This document shows positions 31,030-38,069 of a stretch of 42,887 nt of DNA, one piece after another. Each line of letters starts with the position of its first letter. The first letter of the stretch is position 1. Both the position numbers and the translations under genes were made by a program. The notes below the pieces were generated by a model. That model saw nothing but the letters and a program-made list of their open reading frames with translations. It was not told the DNA's origin and did no database searches. This stretch comes from a virus, in IMG/VR virus record IMGVR_UViG_3300044980_000027, positions 1 through 42,887 of that record; one strand, given 5' to 3'.

Positions 31030-31451
31030 GCTGCGGCTTCTTGTTCCGACTTGTCGAAATCGATAGGTTCGTTTTCGTATTCGACGTGCTTGCTCTTCAT
31101 GTGACTGAGGAGGTCCACGAACACGCGGTTGCAGCACGGGCAGCGGCCTTCCGCTGAGCGCTTCTTGAGCTTCGTCATCTGGCCCTTGGCGGCTGAGATG
31201 CGGCGTTCGGCTTGCTCAGCTCGGCGGCGCTCGTAATCTATCGACTCTTGGAGCCGCGCAGCTTCCTGCTTTAGGCGGTCACGTTCTCGGCGCAGCTTAT
31301 CGGGCTCGCTCTCGCGGTAAACCATCGAGTGACCGTTCGGGCAGAAGAAGGACTTTTTCGGGCCAAGGTCCTTGCATGTCTTTTGGAAGATCGGAACGAC
31401 GCCGAATTGAACGCCGCAGGTAATGCATTGCTCTTCGGCGAACGTCGTCAC
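31026..31451 (-). CDS. Coiled-coil zinc-finger protein
   Basis: The product has 141 residues, GTG start. An N-terminal zinc ribbon (CITCG ... FFCPNGHSM), a long charged coiled coil (about residues 52-95), then a C2H2-like finger CPCCNRVFVDLLSHMKSKH. Classic C-x2-C...H-x3-4-H fingers are uncommon in bacterial viruses. Probably binds nucleic acid as a dimer. Confidence 0.72.
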   Translation of the reverse strand: MTTFAEEQCITCGVQFGVVPIFQKTCKDLGPKKSFFCPNGHSMVYRESEPDKLRRERDRLKQEAARLQESIDYERRRAEQAERRISAAKGQMTKLKKRSAEGRCPCCNRVFVDLLSHMKSKHVEYENEPIDFDKSEQEAAA

Positions 31452-31747
31452 TTCCCCCTCCCCGCTTCGTCAGCCTCCGCACGGTCGAGGGCTGTTGGCT
31501 GCGATGCTGAGCGATAGAGCTTCGCCGCGACCCAAGCATCATGCAGATCGAGCGCGTCGCGGGCGAACCGCTTGGCCGTGACCAGGCGGCCATGCGCAGC
31601 GAGTTGGATGGCCTGTGAGGCGTTGGCGACGATCAGGTCTGATACGTCAGCCCAATCGACGCGCCGGCCGTCAGCGGCCAGGATTTCGCCCCCGCTGTTG
31701 GCGTAGAGGCGGACGGGAGCGCCGTTGTTCGTCGTGAGGCGGATCAT
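31448..31747 (-). CDS. Hypothetical protein, 99 residues
   Basis: ATG at 31747. Beta start (MIRLTTNNGAPVRLYANSGG), then helices ADVSDLIVANASQAIQLAAH and FARDALDLHDAWVAAKLY. Ends with a Shine-Dalgarno-encoding tail. No recognised family. Confidence 0.6.
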   Translation of the reverse strand: MIRLTTNNGAPVRLYANSGGEILAADGRRVDWADVSDLIVANASQAIQLAAHGRLVTAKRFARDALDLHDAWVAAKLYRSASQPTALDRAEADEAGRGK

Positions 31748-32073
31748 AGCGCGTCTTTCCGGACGACAATCGGCATCGGCGCCAGTCGGCTGATCTCCAG
31801 CGCGCTGTCCGTCATGCGCTCGGCGAGTTGCTTCCACTGTGCGATTTCTGTATCGTTCTCGTAGATGGTCTGAAGCACGCGAGCGGCGACGTCGATGGCG
31901 ATACGGTCGCAGACCTCTCGCGCAAGCCACGGCTCATGTTCCACGTCGTCAAGCGCACGGGCAGCGAGCAGCATCTCTTGCGAGACGATGGAGTTGCAGA
32001 TGGCATGAAAGCGCGCTGACTTACGGTAGGCTTCGCGGGCGGCTTCGGCCGTGGCTGGTTTCATCGGGTTCAT
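31744..32073 (-). CDS. Hypothetical helical protein, 109 residues
   Basis: ATG at 32073, ATGA-coupled. All-helical (ATAEAAREAYRKSARFHAI; WLAREVCDRIAIDVAARVLQ; EIAQWKQLAERMTDSALEIS). No motif recognised. Confidence 0.6.
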   Translation of the reverse strand: MNPMKPATAEAAREAYRKSARFHAICNSIVSQEMLLAARALDDVEHEPWLAREVCDRIAIDVAARVLQTIYENDTEIAQWKQLAERMTDSALEISRLAPMPIVVRKDAL

Positions 32074-32297
32074 TCCCCTTCCCCTCCGCTGGTCGGGCCG
32101 ATGACTCGGTGCAGCCTCGTCTTCCAGCCATCCGAGCACACGAAGCCATAGGTCAGCGCCTCGCGGATGGGCTCTGGATAGAACAGCGTGGCAACGTGAT
32201 CGCGGTTGAAGCCGCCGGCCGTGTTCGGCACGTGGCGCTCCAGAACGAGAGAACCGTTCGCGCCTTCGCTTGCATAGAGGATGGGTCGGTCAGTCAT
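32070..32297 (-). CDS. Hypothetical protein, 75 residues
   Basis: ATG at 32297. MTDRPILYASEGANGSLVLE then HVATLFYPEPIREALTYGF; small alpha/beta. No recognised family. A 34-bp gap separates it from the upstream gene. Confidence 0.55.
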   Translation of the reverse strand: MTDRPILYASEGANGSLVLERHVPNTAGGFNRDHVATLFYPEPIREALTYGFVCSDGWKTRLHRVIGPTSGGEGE

Positions 32298-32331
32298 CTC
32301 ATTTCCTCTGCCCCGGTCGGGGATGGTGAAG

Positions 32332-32559
32332 TCAGGCGCGAGCGAAACGCGCGAATCCCGCACGGTTCTTTTTGGTGCGGACCGAATGATCGTGGGTGTG
32401 CTCGCCGCAGATGATCGTCAGCCGGTCCGCGAGCTTGCGGCGCTCTTGATAGGTGAGCTTGCTGATGACGGGCACCACGCCAAGAGATGCTTGCAGACGG
32501 CGCAGAGCTCGCAGACGACGCTCTTGCTTGTGGCCGGGGAAGTTGATGGGCTTGGTCAT
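32332..32559 (-). CDS. Small very basic protein, 75 residues
   Basis: About one quarter of the residues are Arg or Lys (GHKQERRLRALRRLQASLG; TYQERRKLADRLTIICGEHT). Likely nucleic-acid binding. Second gene of the leftward operon, downstream of a 10-bp hairpin. Confidence 0.55.
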   Translation of the reverse strand: MTKPINFPGHKQERRLRALRRLQASLGVVPVISKLTYQERRKLADRLTIICGEHTHDHSVRTKKNRAGFARFARA

Positions 32560-32591
32560 TTGGTTTGTTCCTTGACGAAAAAGGGCTAATG

Positions 32592-32627
32592 GGCCGCAGC
32601 GTTGTAGTCGGGGGCGTCGCTGCGGCC
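32592..32627 (-). promoter_or_regulatory. Ten-bp hairpin between the first two leftward genes
   Basis: GGCCGCAGCG (32592-32601) pairs perfectly with CGCTGCGGCC (32618-32627). On the minus strand the stem is followed after a few bases by CCCTTTTTC (plus 32575-32583), a partial resemblance to an intrinsic terminator. It could act as an attenuator after the first gene. Confidence 0.5.
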
Positions 32628-32650
32628 GGTTGGCCTTTCTCCTTTTGTTG

Positions 32651-32839
32651 CTAGTCCGCGAAAACAGGCTGGTGGGGTCGGCCCAGAAAGCGCTTGCGCC
32701 AAGCCTGATCGGCCTCGGCCAGCGCGCGGTCTCGTCCGCTGCGGGCCGCTGAAAGCCAAGCCTGATATTCGGCGCTGTACTGAAACGGGCGCTCTCCGCG
32801 CTCGACCTTAGCGGTGTAGCCCTTCTTCTCGGTGCTCAT
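32651..32839 (-). CDS. Small charged protein heading the leftward operon
   Basis: The product has 62 residues, with AGGAG upstream of the ATG. Lys/Arg-rich start (MSTEKKGYTAKVERGERPF), aromatic middle YSAEYQAWLSAARSGRDRAL, and WRKRFLGR. First gene leftward from the divergent control region. Confidence 0.55.
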   Translation of the reverse strand: MSTEKKGYTAKVERGERPFQYSAEYQAWLSAARSGRDRALAEADQAWRKRFLGRPHQPVFAD

Positions 32840-32930
32840 GGTCTCTTCTCCTCTTCCCCCTAGCCGGGGCGGTGGTTGATGAGGAGAGACTGAACCTAAC
32901 CGAAACTGGCGTCAACAACTATTTTGCGAA

Positions 32931-32959
32931 TTGACGGATACGCGCAGACCGTCCATATT
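32931..32959 (+). promoter_or_regulatory. Rightward promoter of the HTH gene with dyad
   Basis: TTGACG (32931-32936), 17 bp, CATATT (32954-32959), then 7 nt to the ATG, implying a leaderless transcript. GACGG (32933-32937) and CCGTC (32949-32953) form a dyad inside the promoter. On the other strand TTGACG (complement of 32910-32915) may be the -35 of the leftward operon, though its -10 is unclear. Confidence 0.5.
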
Positions 32960-32966
32960 CGGTCGC

Positions 32967-33164
32967 ATGACAGCCGATGACGTCCGCACCTTGCTGCGCA
33001 AAGAGATCGAGAAAGCCGGCACCGCTAAGGCCTGGGCCGCCGCACACGACGTTTCCGTCACGCTTGTAAGCGATACGGTGAACGGGCGCCGGGAGCCAGC
33101 TCAGGCGATTATGAAGGGTCTGGGGTTAGGGCGGGAGACGATCTACTACAGGGCAGCTCAATGA
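32967..33164 (+). CDS. Small HTH regulator at the divergent control region
   Basis: The product has 65 residues. KAWAAAHDVSVTLVSDTVNG followed by R-R-E-P-A and a terminal GLGLGRETIYYR is the pattern of short phage Cro/XRE-like DNA-binding proteins. ATG at 32967 is preferred over a TTG at 32931 that is the -35 box. It lies opposite the leftward operon, as expected for a switch protein. Confidence 0.72.
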   Translation: MTADDVRTLLRKEIEKAGTAKAWAAAHDVSVTLVSDTVNGRREPAQAIMKGLGLGRETIYYRAAQ

Positions 33165-33535
33165 GCTTCGCTGCATCATCGGTTGTATACGCAATCCGTA
33201 ATAAGCGTACAGGCCGTTTTTACATCGGCGCGACCGCTGAACCACATCGTCGTTTCTACGAGCATTGTCGCTGCGCTTGGCGTGGGAGTCCCGCACCGCT
33301 TTATGCAGATATGCGCCGCTACGGTCGGATCGCCTTTGAGTTCTTCGTTGTGTCTGGTGGTTTGGATTCGTGTGAGCGAGAGTGGCTGGAAAGCTACCTA
33401 GTCCAGGAAATGCATCTGGCTGGAGCGCCGCTTTACAATCGAAACCTGCGAATCCGTGGCCGATATTGGCGCATGAACGAACGCCTAAAAACCCTCATCG
33501 CTGAGCGGACGCTTGAGCTGCGGAGGCTGGCGTGA
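33161..33535 (+). CDS. GIY-YIG family endonuclease
   Basis: The product has 124 residues. VVYAIRNKRTGRFYIGATAE is the GIY-YIG core (here V-Y-A ... Y-I-G), followed by RRFYEH, with a basic Arg at the expected position and a downstream glutamate (CEREWLESYLVQ). Small free-standing enzymes of this kind act as homing or restriction-like nucleases in phages. 4-nt overlaps on both sides. Confidence 0.85.
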   Translation: MSFAASSVVYAIRNKRTGRFYIGATAEPHRRFYEHCRCAWRGSPAPLYADMRRYGRIAFEFFVVSGGLDSCEREWLESYLVQEMHLAGAPLYNRNLRIRGRYWRMNERLKTLIAERTLELRRLA

Positions 33536-33750
33536 CGCCGCACGAAATCGAGATCGCCACGGCTCTAGGGCAGTGTTCAATGTTGCCTGGAACGTCGCAA
33601 AAGCGGTTCTGCCGCGACATGGCTTATCTTGCGCAACACTCACCAGAAAGACCTCTTAGCGACGCACAGGCTCGCTATCTGCTGATCATGGCGCACCGAT
33701 ATCGGCGTCAGATTCCAGCCCGACTTGTCCCAGCCGAGAAGCCAGAATGA
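33532..33750 (+). CDS. Hypothetical protein, 72 residues
   Basis: GTG start. Helical, with the stretch KRFCRDMAYLAQHSPERPLS and ARYLLIMAHRYRRQIP, a form common in small phage proteins of unknown function. Confidence 0.6.
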   Translation: MTPHEIEIATALGQCSMLPGTSQKRFCRDMAYLAQHSPERPLSDAQARYLLIMAHRYRRQIPARLVPAEKPE

Positions 33751-33878
33751 CAGTCAAGCCGGTCTTCGCTTGGTACGACCTTTGGATCGGCGCGTTCTGG
33801 GACGCTCGCAAGCGCCGCCTCTACATCCTACCGCTGCCCTGTATCGGCGTGGTGATTAGTTTCGAGCGCTCAGCATGA
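33747..33878 (+). CDS. Small aromatic protein, 43 residues
   Basis: MTVKPVFAWYDLWIGAFWDA followed by RKRRLYILPLPCIGVVISFE. Two hydrophobic stretches either side of a basic loop. ATGA-coupled at both ends. It resembles short conserved phage proteins with the W-Y-D-x-W-x-G pattern. Confidence 0.6.
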   Translation: MTVKPVFAWYDLWIGAFWDARKRRLYILPLPCIGVVISFERSA

Positions 33879-34081
33879 CCCCCGCCGACGCGCCTAAGGG
33901 GGTGACGTTCCGCTGCGGCCACGCGCGAGTCGCTGAGAACGCGACGGGCGGCGATCATCCGCGTTGCCGGCTGTGCCGCAACGTCTACCTGCGCGACTAC
34001 ATGCGAACTTATCGAGGCGGGTGGCCGTACAAGGGCGATTTGCCTAAGCCGAAGCACGATCCGTGGAGAGAACAAGCGTGA
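33875..34081 (+). CDS. Small zinc-binding protein, 68 residues
   Basis: C-G-H near the N-terminus and CRLCRN with a basic YLRDYMRTYRGGW helix; looks like a short HNH-related or zinc-ribbon DNA-binding protein. ATGA and GTGA overlaps link it to neighbours. Confidence 0.6.
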   Translation: MTPADAPKGVTFRCGHARVAENATGGDHPRCRLCRNVYLRDYMRTYRGGWPYKGDLPKPKHDPWREQA

Positions 34082-34608
34082 GTCGCTGGACTGGCTGGAA
34101 CGACGCCAACACGGAGCAGTGCCGCGTCTGGTACTACGTGGAGGGCCTGTCGGCGACAGCCATCGCGGCGCGGTTCGGCGTTGGGCGCGGCGCTATCGTG
34201 TCGAAAATGGCGCGCGTGTTTGGTCGTCTCGAAAAGAACGATATGACCGCTCGCCGAGTCGCCCACCGCATCAAGGGCGACATCGCGCTTCAGAACCGGC
34301 TCACGGCGGCTCAGAAGGCCATGCAGCGCGGTTCGACGCCGAAGCCTACACTGGCCCCACCCATCCCTGAAACGCTCGCCAGCGCCCGTCCTAGCGGCTC
34401 TCCCGAGCCAGTTCCGCTTCTATCCCTGCTCTGGTCCTCCTGCCGCTGGCCGGTGTCGGTTGTGCCAGCCGGGCAGTCGCACGCCGACATGAGGTTCTGC
34501 GGCGCGAGGAAGGGTGATGGGCCGTACTGCGCCGAGCACGCTGCGCTATCCGTGCAGCCGCGCAAGGCCGGATCGGAGCGGGTATTCAGGCTGGAGAGGC
34601 TGGGATGA
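34078..34608 (+). CDS. gcrA: GcrA-family transcription regulator
   Basis: The product has 176 residues, near the length of Caulobacter GcrA. The N-terminal HTH (WYYVEGLSATAIAARFGVGR, then GAIVSKMARVFGRL) and the C-terminal CRWPVSVVPAGQSHADMRFC, followed by PYCAEHA, are the two family hallmarks. Host GcrA binds sigma-70 region 2 and activates promoters, in part according to GANTC methylation. The phage copy may redirect host RNA polymerase. GTG at 34078 overlaps the previous stop (GTGA). Confidence 0.88.
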   Translation: MSRWTGWNDANTEQCRVWYYVEGLSATAIAARFGVGRGAIVSKMARVFGRLEKNDMTARRVAHRIKGDIALQNRLTAAQKAMQRGSTPKPTLAPPIPETLASARPSGSPEPVPLLSLLWSSCRWPVSVVPAGQSHADMRFCGARKGDGPYCAEHAALSVQPRKAGSERVFRLERLG

Positions 34609-34877
34609 CCCACCACTGCGAGCGCTGGACGGATGAGCAAGTGTTGGCTGTCCTCCGAGCCGACTACGCCGCCGTACCTGCTGTCGCGGCATCATTCGGA
34701 ATGTCGCCTAACGTGGCCTACAAATACCGTCTTAGCGGCTCTAAGCGCGGCGCTAGGTTACGGCGCGAGCACGCGATAGCGGGACCGTGGAAGTTTTCGT
34801 CAACGCCCTCGGTTAGCCCCATGGGGGCCGAGCGCGCCATGATCCGCGCCGCCATCCGGGGCGAGCACGTCGAATGA
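34605..34877 (+). CDS. Small HTH-like protein
   Basis: The product has 90 residues. RWTDEQVLAVLRADYAAVPA then VAASFGMSPNVAYKYRLSG reads as a helix-turn-helix of the GcrA/homeodomain-like type. Lies between GcrA and the methyltransferase with 4-nt overlaps. Confidence 0.6.
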   Translation: MTHHCERWTDEQVLAVLRADYAAVPAVAASFGMSPNVAYKYRLSGSKRGARLRREHAIAGPWKFSSTPSVSPMGAERAMIRAAIRGEHVE

Positions 34878-35695
34878 CCCGCCCCGTCGCCCTCGATCTC
34901 TGCTGCGGGCTGGGGGGGTGGGCCTCGGGCCTGATCGCGGCCGGCTGGCACGTCATTGGCGTGGACATCGAAAACATGTTCGCCGCGCTTGGCGAGCCTA
35001 TGCCGCCCGAGCATTTCGAGCTGGTGCTGGCCGATATCTGCGAGATCAACGGCGCCGACTACGCGCATGTGTCGCTCATTGTTGGCTCGTCGCCATGCCA
35101 GGATTTTTCGTATCGGGCTATGCCTTGGCGTCGCGCCAAGGCCCTGCACGCGCCGTTCCTCGGCATATTCCTGTTCTGGCAGCAGTTCCGCATTCAACGT
35201 GAGGTCTGCGAGGCCAAGGGCGAGTTCGTGCCGATGGTGGTCGAGAACGTCCGTGGCGCCCAGCCATGGGTGGGACGCGCGGCGTGGAACGCGGGCAGCA
35301 TGTACTTCTGGGGCGACATCCCGGGGCTCATGCCGCAGCACAAGCACGTCAAGGTGGGTTCCTTTCGCTTCGACGGCAGCGGTGGCTCGTTCCAGTCAGC
35401 CTCTGTCGCCCAGCATGTCGAGCGCAGGACAGCACCGGGAACGGACTGTAGGTTGACGACGGTAGAGCCGCAGGAAGTCCGCCAGCGCTGGTTCAACGAT
35501 GGGCCGCGCACGCCTGACGGCTTGGCCTCGTCCTCGTCCTCGTCACCGCGCCGCAAGGCCGCAAGCGCCAGAATCGCAATGATCCCGTTCGAAATCTCAA
35601 GCTGGATCGGCCGCTGCTACCTGCCCGACCCCGCGCCGGACGCGCGGGTGGGGGAGCGGCCGACCGACGAGCGTCTGGAGCGACGGAAGAGCTAG
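34874..35695 (+). CDS. DNA (cytosine-5)-methyltransferase
   Basis: The product has 273 residues. Motif I ALDLCCGLGGWASGL (6-20) binds S-adenosylmethionine; motif IV GSSPCQDFS carries the catalytic Cys75; motif VI VVENV (122-126). It is shorter than typical Dcm-like enzymes and the target-recognition part is compact. It could protect phage DNA from host restriction or alter host transcription. It ends overlapping the converging HNH gene by 4 bp. Confidence 0.88.
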   Translation: MTRPVALDLCCGLGGWASGLIAAGWHVIGVDIENMFAALGEPMPPEHFELVLADICEINGADYAHVSLIVGSSPCQDFSYRAMPWRRAKALHAPFLGIFLFWQQFRIQREVCEAKGEFVPMVVENVRGAQPWVGRAAWNAGSMYFWGDIPGLMPQHKHVKVGSFRFDGSGGSFQSASVAQHVERRTAPGTDCRLTTVEPQEVRQRWFNDGPRTPDGLASSSSSSPRRKAASARIAMIPFEISSWIGRCYLPDPAPDARVGERPTDERLERRKS

Positions 35696-36069
35696 CGACG
35701 TTCGACCGTGCCATCCATGCGCTTGCGCAAGTCCTTCTGAAAGCCTCTCGATCTGATTGGGCGCTTCGTAACCTTCCGGGTTTCTGGGTTGGCCTTTCGA
35801 ATGAGCCTGTGCGCCTTGGCGATGTCGCGCCGGTCCTTCTTGGTTTTCAGCTTGGCGCAGGCGACGAGGTAGAGCGCCCGATTTGAGAGGTCGTTGCTGC
35901 CTGACAGTTCTAGCGGAATCAGGTGCTCGTCAATGACGGGTTCGGAGATGAGCGTTCCGCCGCATCCACATCCGCAGCGGAAGCCTTGGCGGATCATGAT
36001 GACGTTGCGCTGGGCGAGCGTCAGGGGAACGCGCTTGGTGGGCTCAACCGGCGTGCGCGTCAGGCTCAC
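35692..36069 (-). CDS. HNH endonuclease
   Basis: The product has 125 residues, GTG start. RCGCGCGGTL supplies the zinc cysteines, IDEHLIPLELSGSNDLSNRA the His-Asn core, and VACAKLKTKKDRRDIAKAHR the final helix. Basic C-terminus. Overlaps NinB by 26 bp. In phages such enzymes accompany packaging or recombination. Confidence 0.82.
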   Translation of the reverse strand: MSLTRTPVEPTKRVPLTLAQRNVIMIRQGFRCGCGCGGTLISEPVIDEHLIPLELSGSNDLSNRALYLVACAKLKTKKDRRDIAKAHRLIRKANPETRKVTKRPIRSRGFQKDLRKRMDGTVERR

Positions 36070-36439
36070 TTGGCTCTCCGAGGATGACGCCGTGTTCGGC
36101 GCACCACGCCTGAATTAGTTCGATCAAATCTGACATTTCCTCCCGGCTGAGCGTAGAGGATGAGCGCCCGAGGTTCACGAAGCCGCGATTGTCCAGCGCC
36201 GGCACCATCCTGACATCGCGCTTCAGTGCGTCAAGGAAGACCAGCTTGAAGTCGTCAGGCGTGAGGCGCTGACCATGCCATGTCACCTGTTGAGCGATCT
36301 CTGTGAGCATGGCCCACATCTTGGAGGACTGATCCAGGGTTCGCTTGGGACCTGAGAAGGTCACGCGGCTATTCGCTGGCGCCCTGCTGATCCAAGATAT
36401 GGCCTTGGCGCGCTCGCGCTGGCCGGCGAGAACCAACAA
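36044..36439 (-). CDS. ninB: NinB-like recombination protein
   Basis: The product has 131 residues. The family pattern is clear: MWAMLTEIAQQVTWHGQRLT, DDFKLVFLDALKRDVRMVP, FVNLGRSSSTLSREEMSDLI and a C-terminal AWCAEHGV. NinB (Orf in lambda) helps load annealing proteins on single-stranded DNA. TTG start at 36439, 8 bp after the Rad52-like gene. This fits with that gene as a recombination pair. Confidence 0.85.
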   Translation of the reverse strand: MLVLAGQRERAKAISWISRAPANSRVTFSGPKRTLDQSSKMWAMLTEIAQQVTWHGQRLTPDDFKLVFLDALKRDVRMVPALDNRGFVNLGRSSSTLSREEMSDLIELIQAWCAEHGVILGEPSEPDAHAG

Positions 36440-36447
36440 GGCAGGAA

Positions 36448-37113
36448 TTACGCAGGCTCCTTGATCAGCAGTTCTTCGCGGTGCGAGAGATAGGCGTCTT
36501 GTAGAGGTTCGCGCTGAGCTGCTGGCAGCATGTGGATTTCCGCCTTGATCTGGCGTCCGACCGCGCCCAGCGCTTCAAGGTCATCGGCTGCGTTGATCAA
36601 GCCGACGTAGTACTCGAAATCCTGATGCCGTTTGGCGGCGGCTGACGACTTCAGGCTGATGCCAGAATGCGTGGCGAGAAGCTGGCGCAGTTTGCCGTAC
36701 TCGGAGTCAGCGATTTTCTGGCTTCGTCCGGCGGCTACGAGCGTCACCCACGGGCTTGGCAGGGAGTAGAGGTACCTTCCTATCCCCCAACGCACAGCGG
36801 CCCTCTTGAAGGCGTCTGAGAGCGCGCCCTTCTCAGCCTCGATGTCGGATGCGCCGGCGCCATCGGCTTTCCAAAGCCATTGGTCCTCGGTACGCACGCC
36901 AATTTCGCAGACAGTGACGCCACCGACGTGCGAATAGCGGTTCTGCCAGCCGGCCGGGCCGCAGACCAGATCGAGCCGATCCATCACATCGCGCGCATCG
37001 AGATACGCCAAAGCTAGGCCCTTGGTCTTATCGCCGTTGGTCGATCCCACGCGCCACGAGATCGCGTCTGGAGGAAAAGGCTCGGCGAGCTTTTCGAACA
37101 AGTCAGGCAACAA
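36448..37113 (-). CDS. Rad52-like single-strand annealing protein
   Basis: The product has 221 residues. The TTG at 37113 has GGAGG six bases upstream and overlaps the previous gene by 11 nt. It begins LLPDLFEKLAEPFPPDAISW and carries the Rad52/Rad22 blocks GLALAYLDARDVMDRLD, GPAGWQNRYSHVGGVT and KGALSDAFKRAAVRWGIGRY. It anneals complementary single strands; with NinB it would support recombination-dependent replication and mosaic exchange. Confidence 0.88.
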   Translation of the reverse strand: MLPDLFEKLAEPFPPDAISWRVGSTNGDKTKGLALAYLDARDVMDRLDLVCGPAGWQNRYSHVGGVTVCEIGVRTEDQWLWKADGAGASDIEAEKGALSDAFKRAAVRWGIGRYLYSLPSPWVTLVAAGRSQKIADSEYGKLRQLLATHSGISLKSSAAAKRHQDFEYYVGLINAADDLEALGAVGRQIKAEIHMLPAAQREPLQDAYLSHREELLIKEPA

Positions 37114-37324
37114 GTGAATCCTCCCATATCGCATATTCCAGCATGGCGGCGCGGAGCTGTTCGGCTCGTTCCATCGCATGGTCGTAAAACCAGTCTGTCT
37201 TCAGCGTTCGCTCAAACTGCTCGGCGAGGCGTTCTGCGTCATCGAACGCTTTGAACGTTGGCGTCGGGTTGCTTCCCGTCCACCAGATCGCACCATCGCT
37301 GAAATAGGCGTATCGCTGTTTCAT
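37103..37324 (-). CDS. Hypothetical protein, 73 residues
   Basis: First gene of the short leftward recombination operon. MKQRYAYFSDGAIWWTGSNP then helices DDAERLAEQFERTLKTDWFY. Acidic. Its ATG lies 6 nt after a putative -10. Unknown. Confidence 0.6.
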   Translation of the reverse strand: MKQRYAYFSDGAIWWTGSNPTPTFKAFDDAERLAEQFERTLKTDWFYDHAMERAEQLRAAMLEYAIWEDSLVA

Positions 37325-37330
37325 ATGTAC

Positions 37331-37375
37331 ACGTTAGCGAAGGACTTGCACAAAGGCAAGCGCCTGATGTAGTGT
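37331..37375. promoter_or_regulatory. Divergent promoters sharing a central dyad
   Basis: Leftward: TTGCCT (complement of 37354-37359), 17 bp, TAACGT (complement of 37331-37336), 6 nt to the ATG at 37324. Rightward: TTGCAC (37346-37351), 18 bp, TAGTGT (37370-37375), 6 nt to the ATG at 37382. CTTGC-acaaag-GCAAG (37345-37360) covers both -35 boxes and is a likely operator. Confidence 0.5.
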
Positions 37376-37381
37376 CGCGAT

Positions 37382-37531
37382 ATGGAACCAAAGACCGCTC
37401 GGCTCAATCTAGTGCTCTCTCCCGAGCAAGTGGACCGCCTCGACGCCTGGCGCGCCAAAGCCCGCATCCGCTCACGCTGTGATGCTATCCGCCGCGCGAT
37501 TGACGAGATGATTCAGCGGCCGGCGCGATGA
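37382..37531 (+). CDS. Ribbon-helix-helix DNA-binding protein
   Basis: The product has 49 residues. TARLNLVLSPEQVDRLDAWR, then a helix SRCDAIRRAIDEMIQ, the CopG/Arc/MetJ layout of a strand and two helices. It probably binds the dyad just upstream and controls both divergent units. Confidence 0.72.
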   Translation: MEPKTARLNLVLSPEQVDRLDAWRAKARIRSRCDAIRRAIDEMIQRPAR

Positions 37532-37860
37532 GAGCTGGCTTCGCAGCGCGTAAATCCAAGTTCGGCGCCGTTCGCACCGAAGTGGACGGCATCACCTTTG
37601 CCAGCAAGAAAGAGGCTCGGCGATATGGCGAGCTGAAGCTGATGGAGCGCGCCGGCATGATCAGTGAGTTGGCGCTTCAGCCCCGGTTTCCGCTCTATAT
37701 CGGCGATGACCTGATCTGCACCTACGTGGGCGACTTCCTCTATCGCGCGAAATCCGGCGACGTGATCGTTGAGGACGCCAAGGGCATCGAGACTCCAGAG
37801 TTTAAGCTGAAGCGTAAGCTTTTGAGAGCGATCCACGGAATGGAGATTGTCACTGTATGA
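37528..37860 (+). CDS. DUF1064-type nuclease (PD-(D/E)XK-like)
   Basis: The product has 110 residues. SKFGAVRTEVDGITFASKKE, A-R-R-Y-G-E-L-K-L, ISELALQPRFPLYIG, CTYVGDFLYRAKSGDVIVED and AKGIETPEFKLKRKLL follow the DUF1064 pattern. The acidic and lysine residues (E in KKEA, D in VGDF, E-D-A-K) form a PD-(D/E)XK-like site. Possible Holliday-junction or end-processing enzyme. Confidence 0.8.
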   Translation: MRAGFAARKSKFGAVRTEVDGITFASKKEARRYGELKLMERAGMISELALQPRFPLYIGDDLICTYVGDFLYRAKSGDVIVEDAKGIETPEFKLKRKLLRAIHGMEIVTV

Positions 37861-38069
37861 CCGACGACGGCCTTCCCCGCGCATCCAATCCTTGGCCTCA
37901 CCATATCGAGCGCGAATCACCCGGAGAACGCCGAGCCAGACTCCACAAGGATTTGCTAGCTCGACTGAGATCGAGATACCCGGCGACTCATCCGTTGGAT
38001 CACATGTGGAGCGCCGATTACGTCGAGGACGTGCGGCGCTGGTATGCGCTGGGCTCCAGCCACCCATGA
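37857..38069 (+). CDS. Hypothetical protein, 70 residues
   Basis: Begins MTDDGLPRASNPWPHHIERE, then basic helix GERRARLHKDLLARLRSRY and HMWSADYVEDVRRWYALG. ATGA-linked on both sides. No family recognised. Confidence 0.6.
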   Translation: MTDDGLPRASNPWPHHIERESPGERRARLHKDLLARLRSRYPATHPLDHMWSADYVEDVRRWYALGSSHP

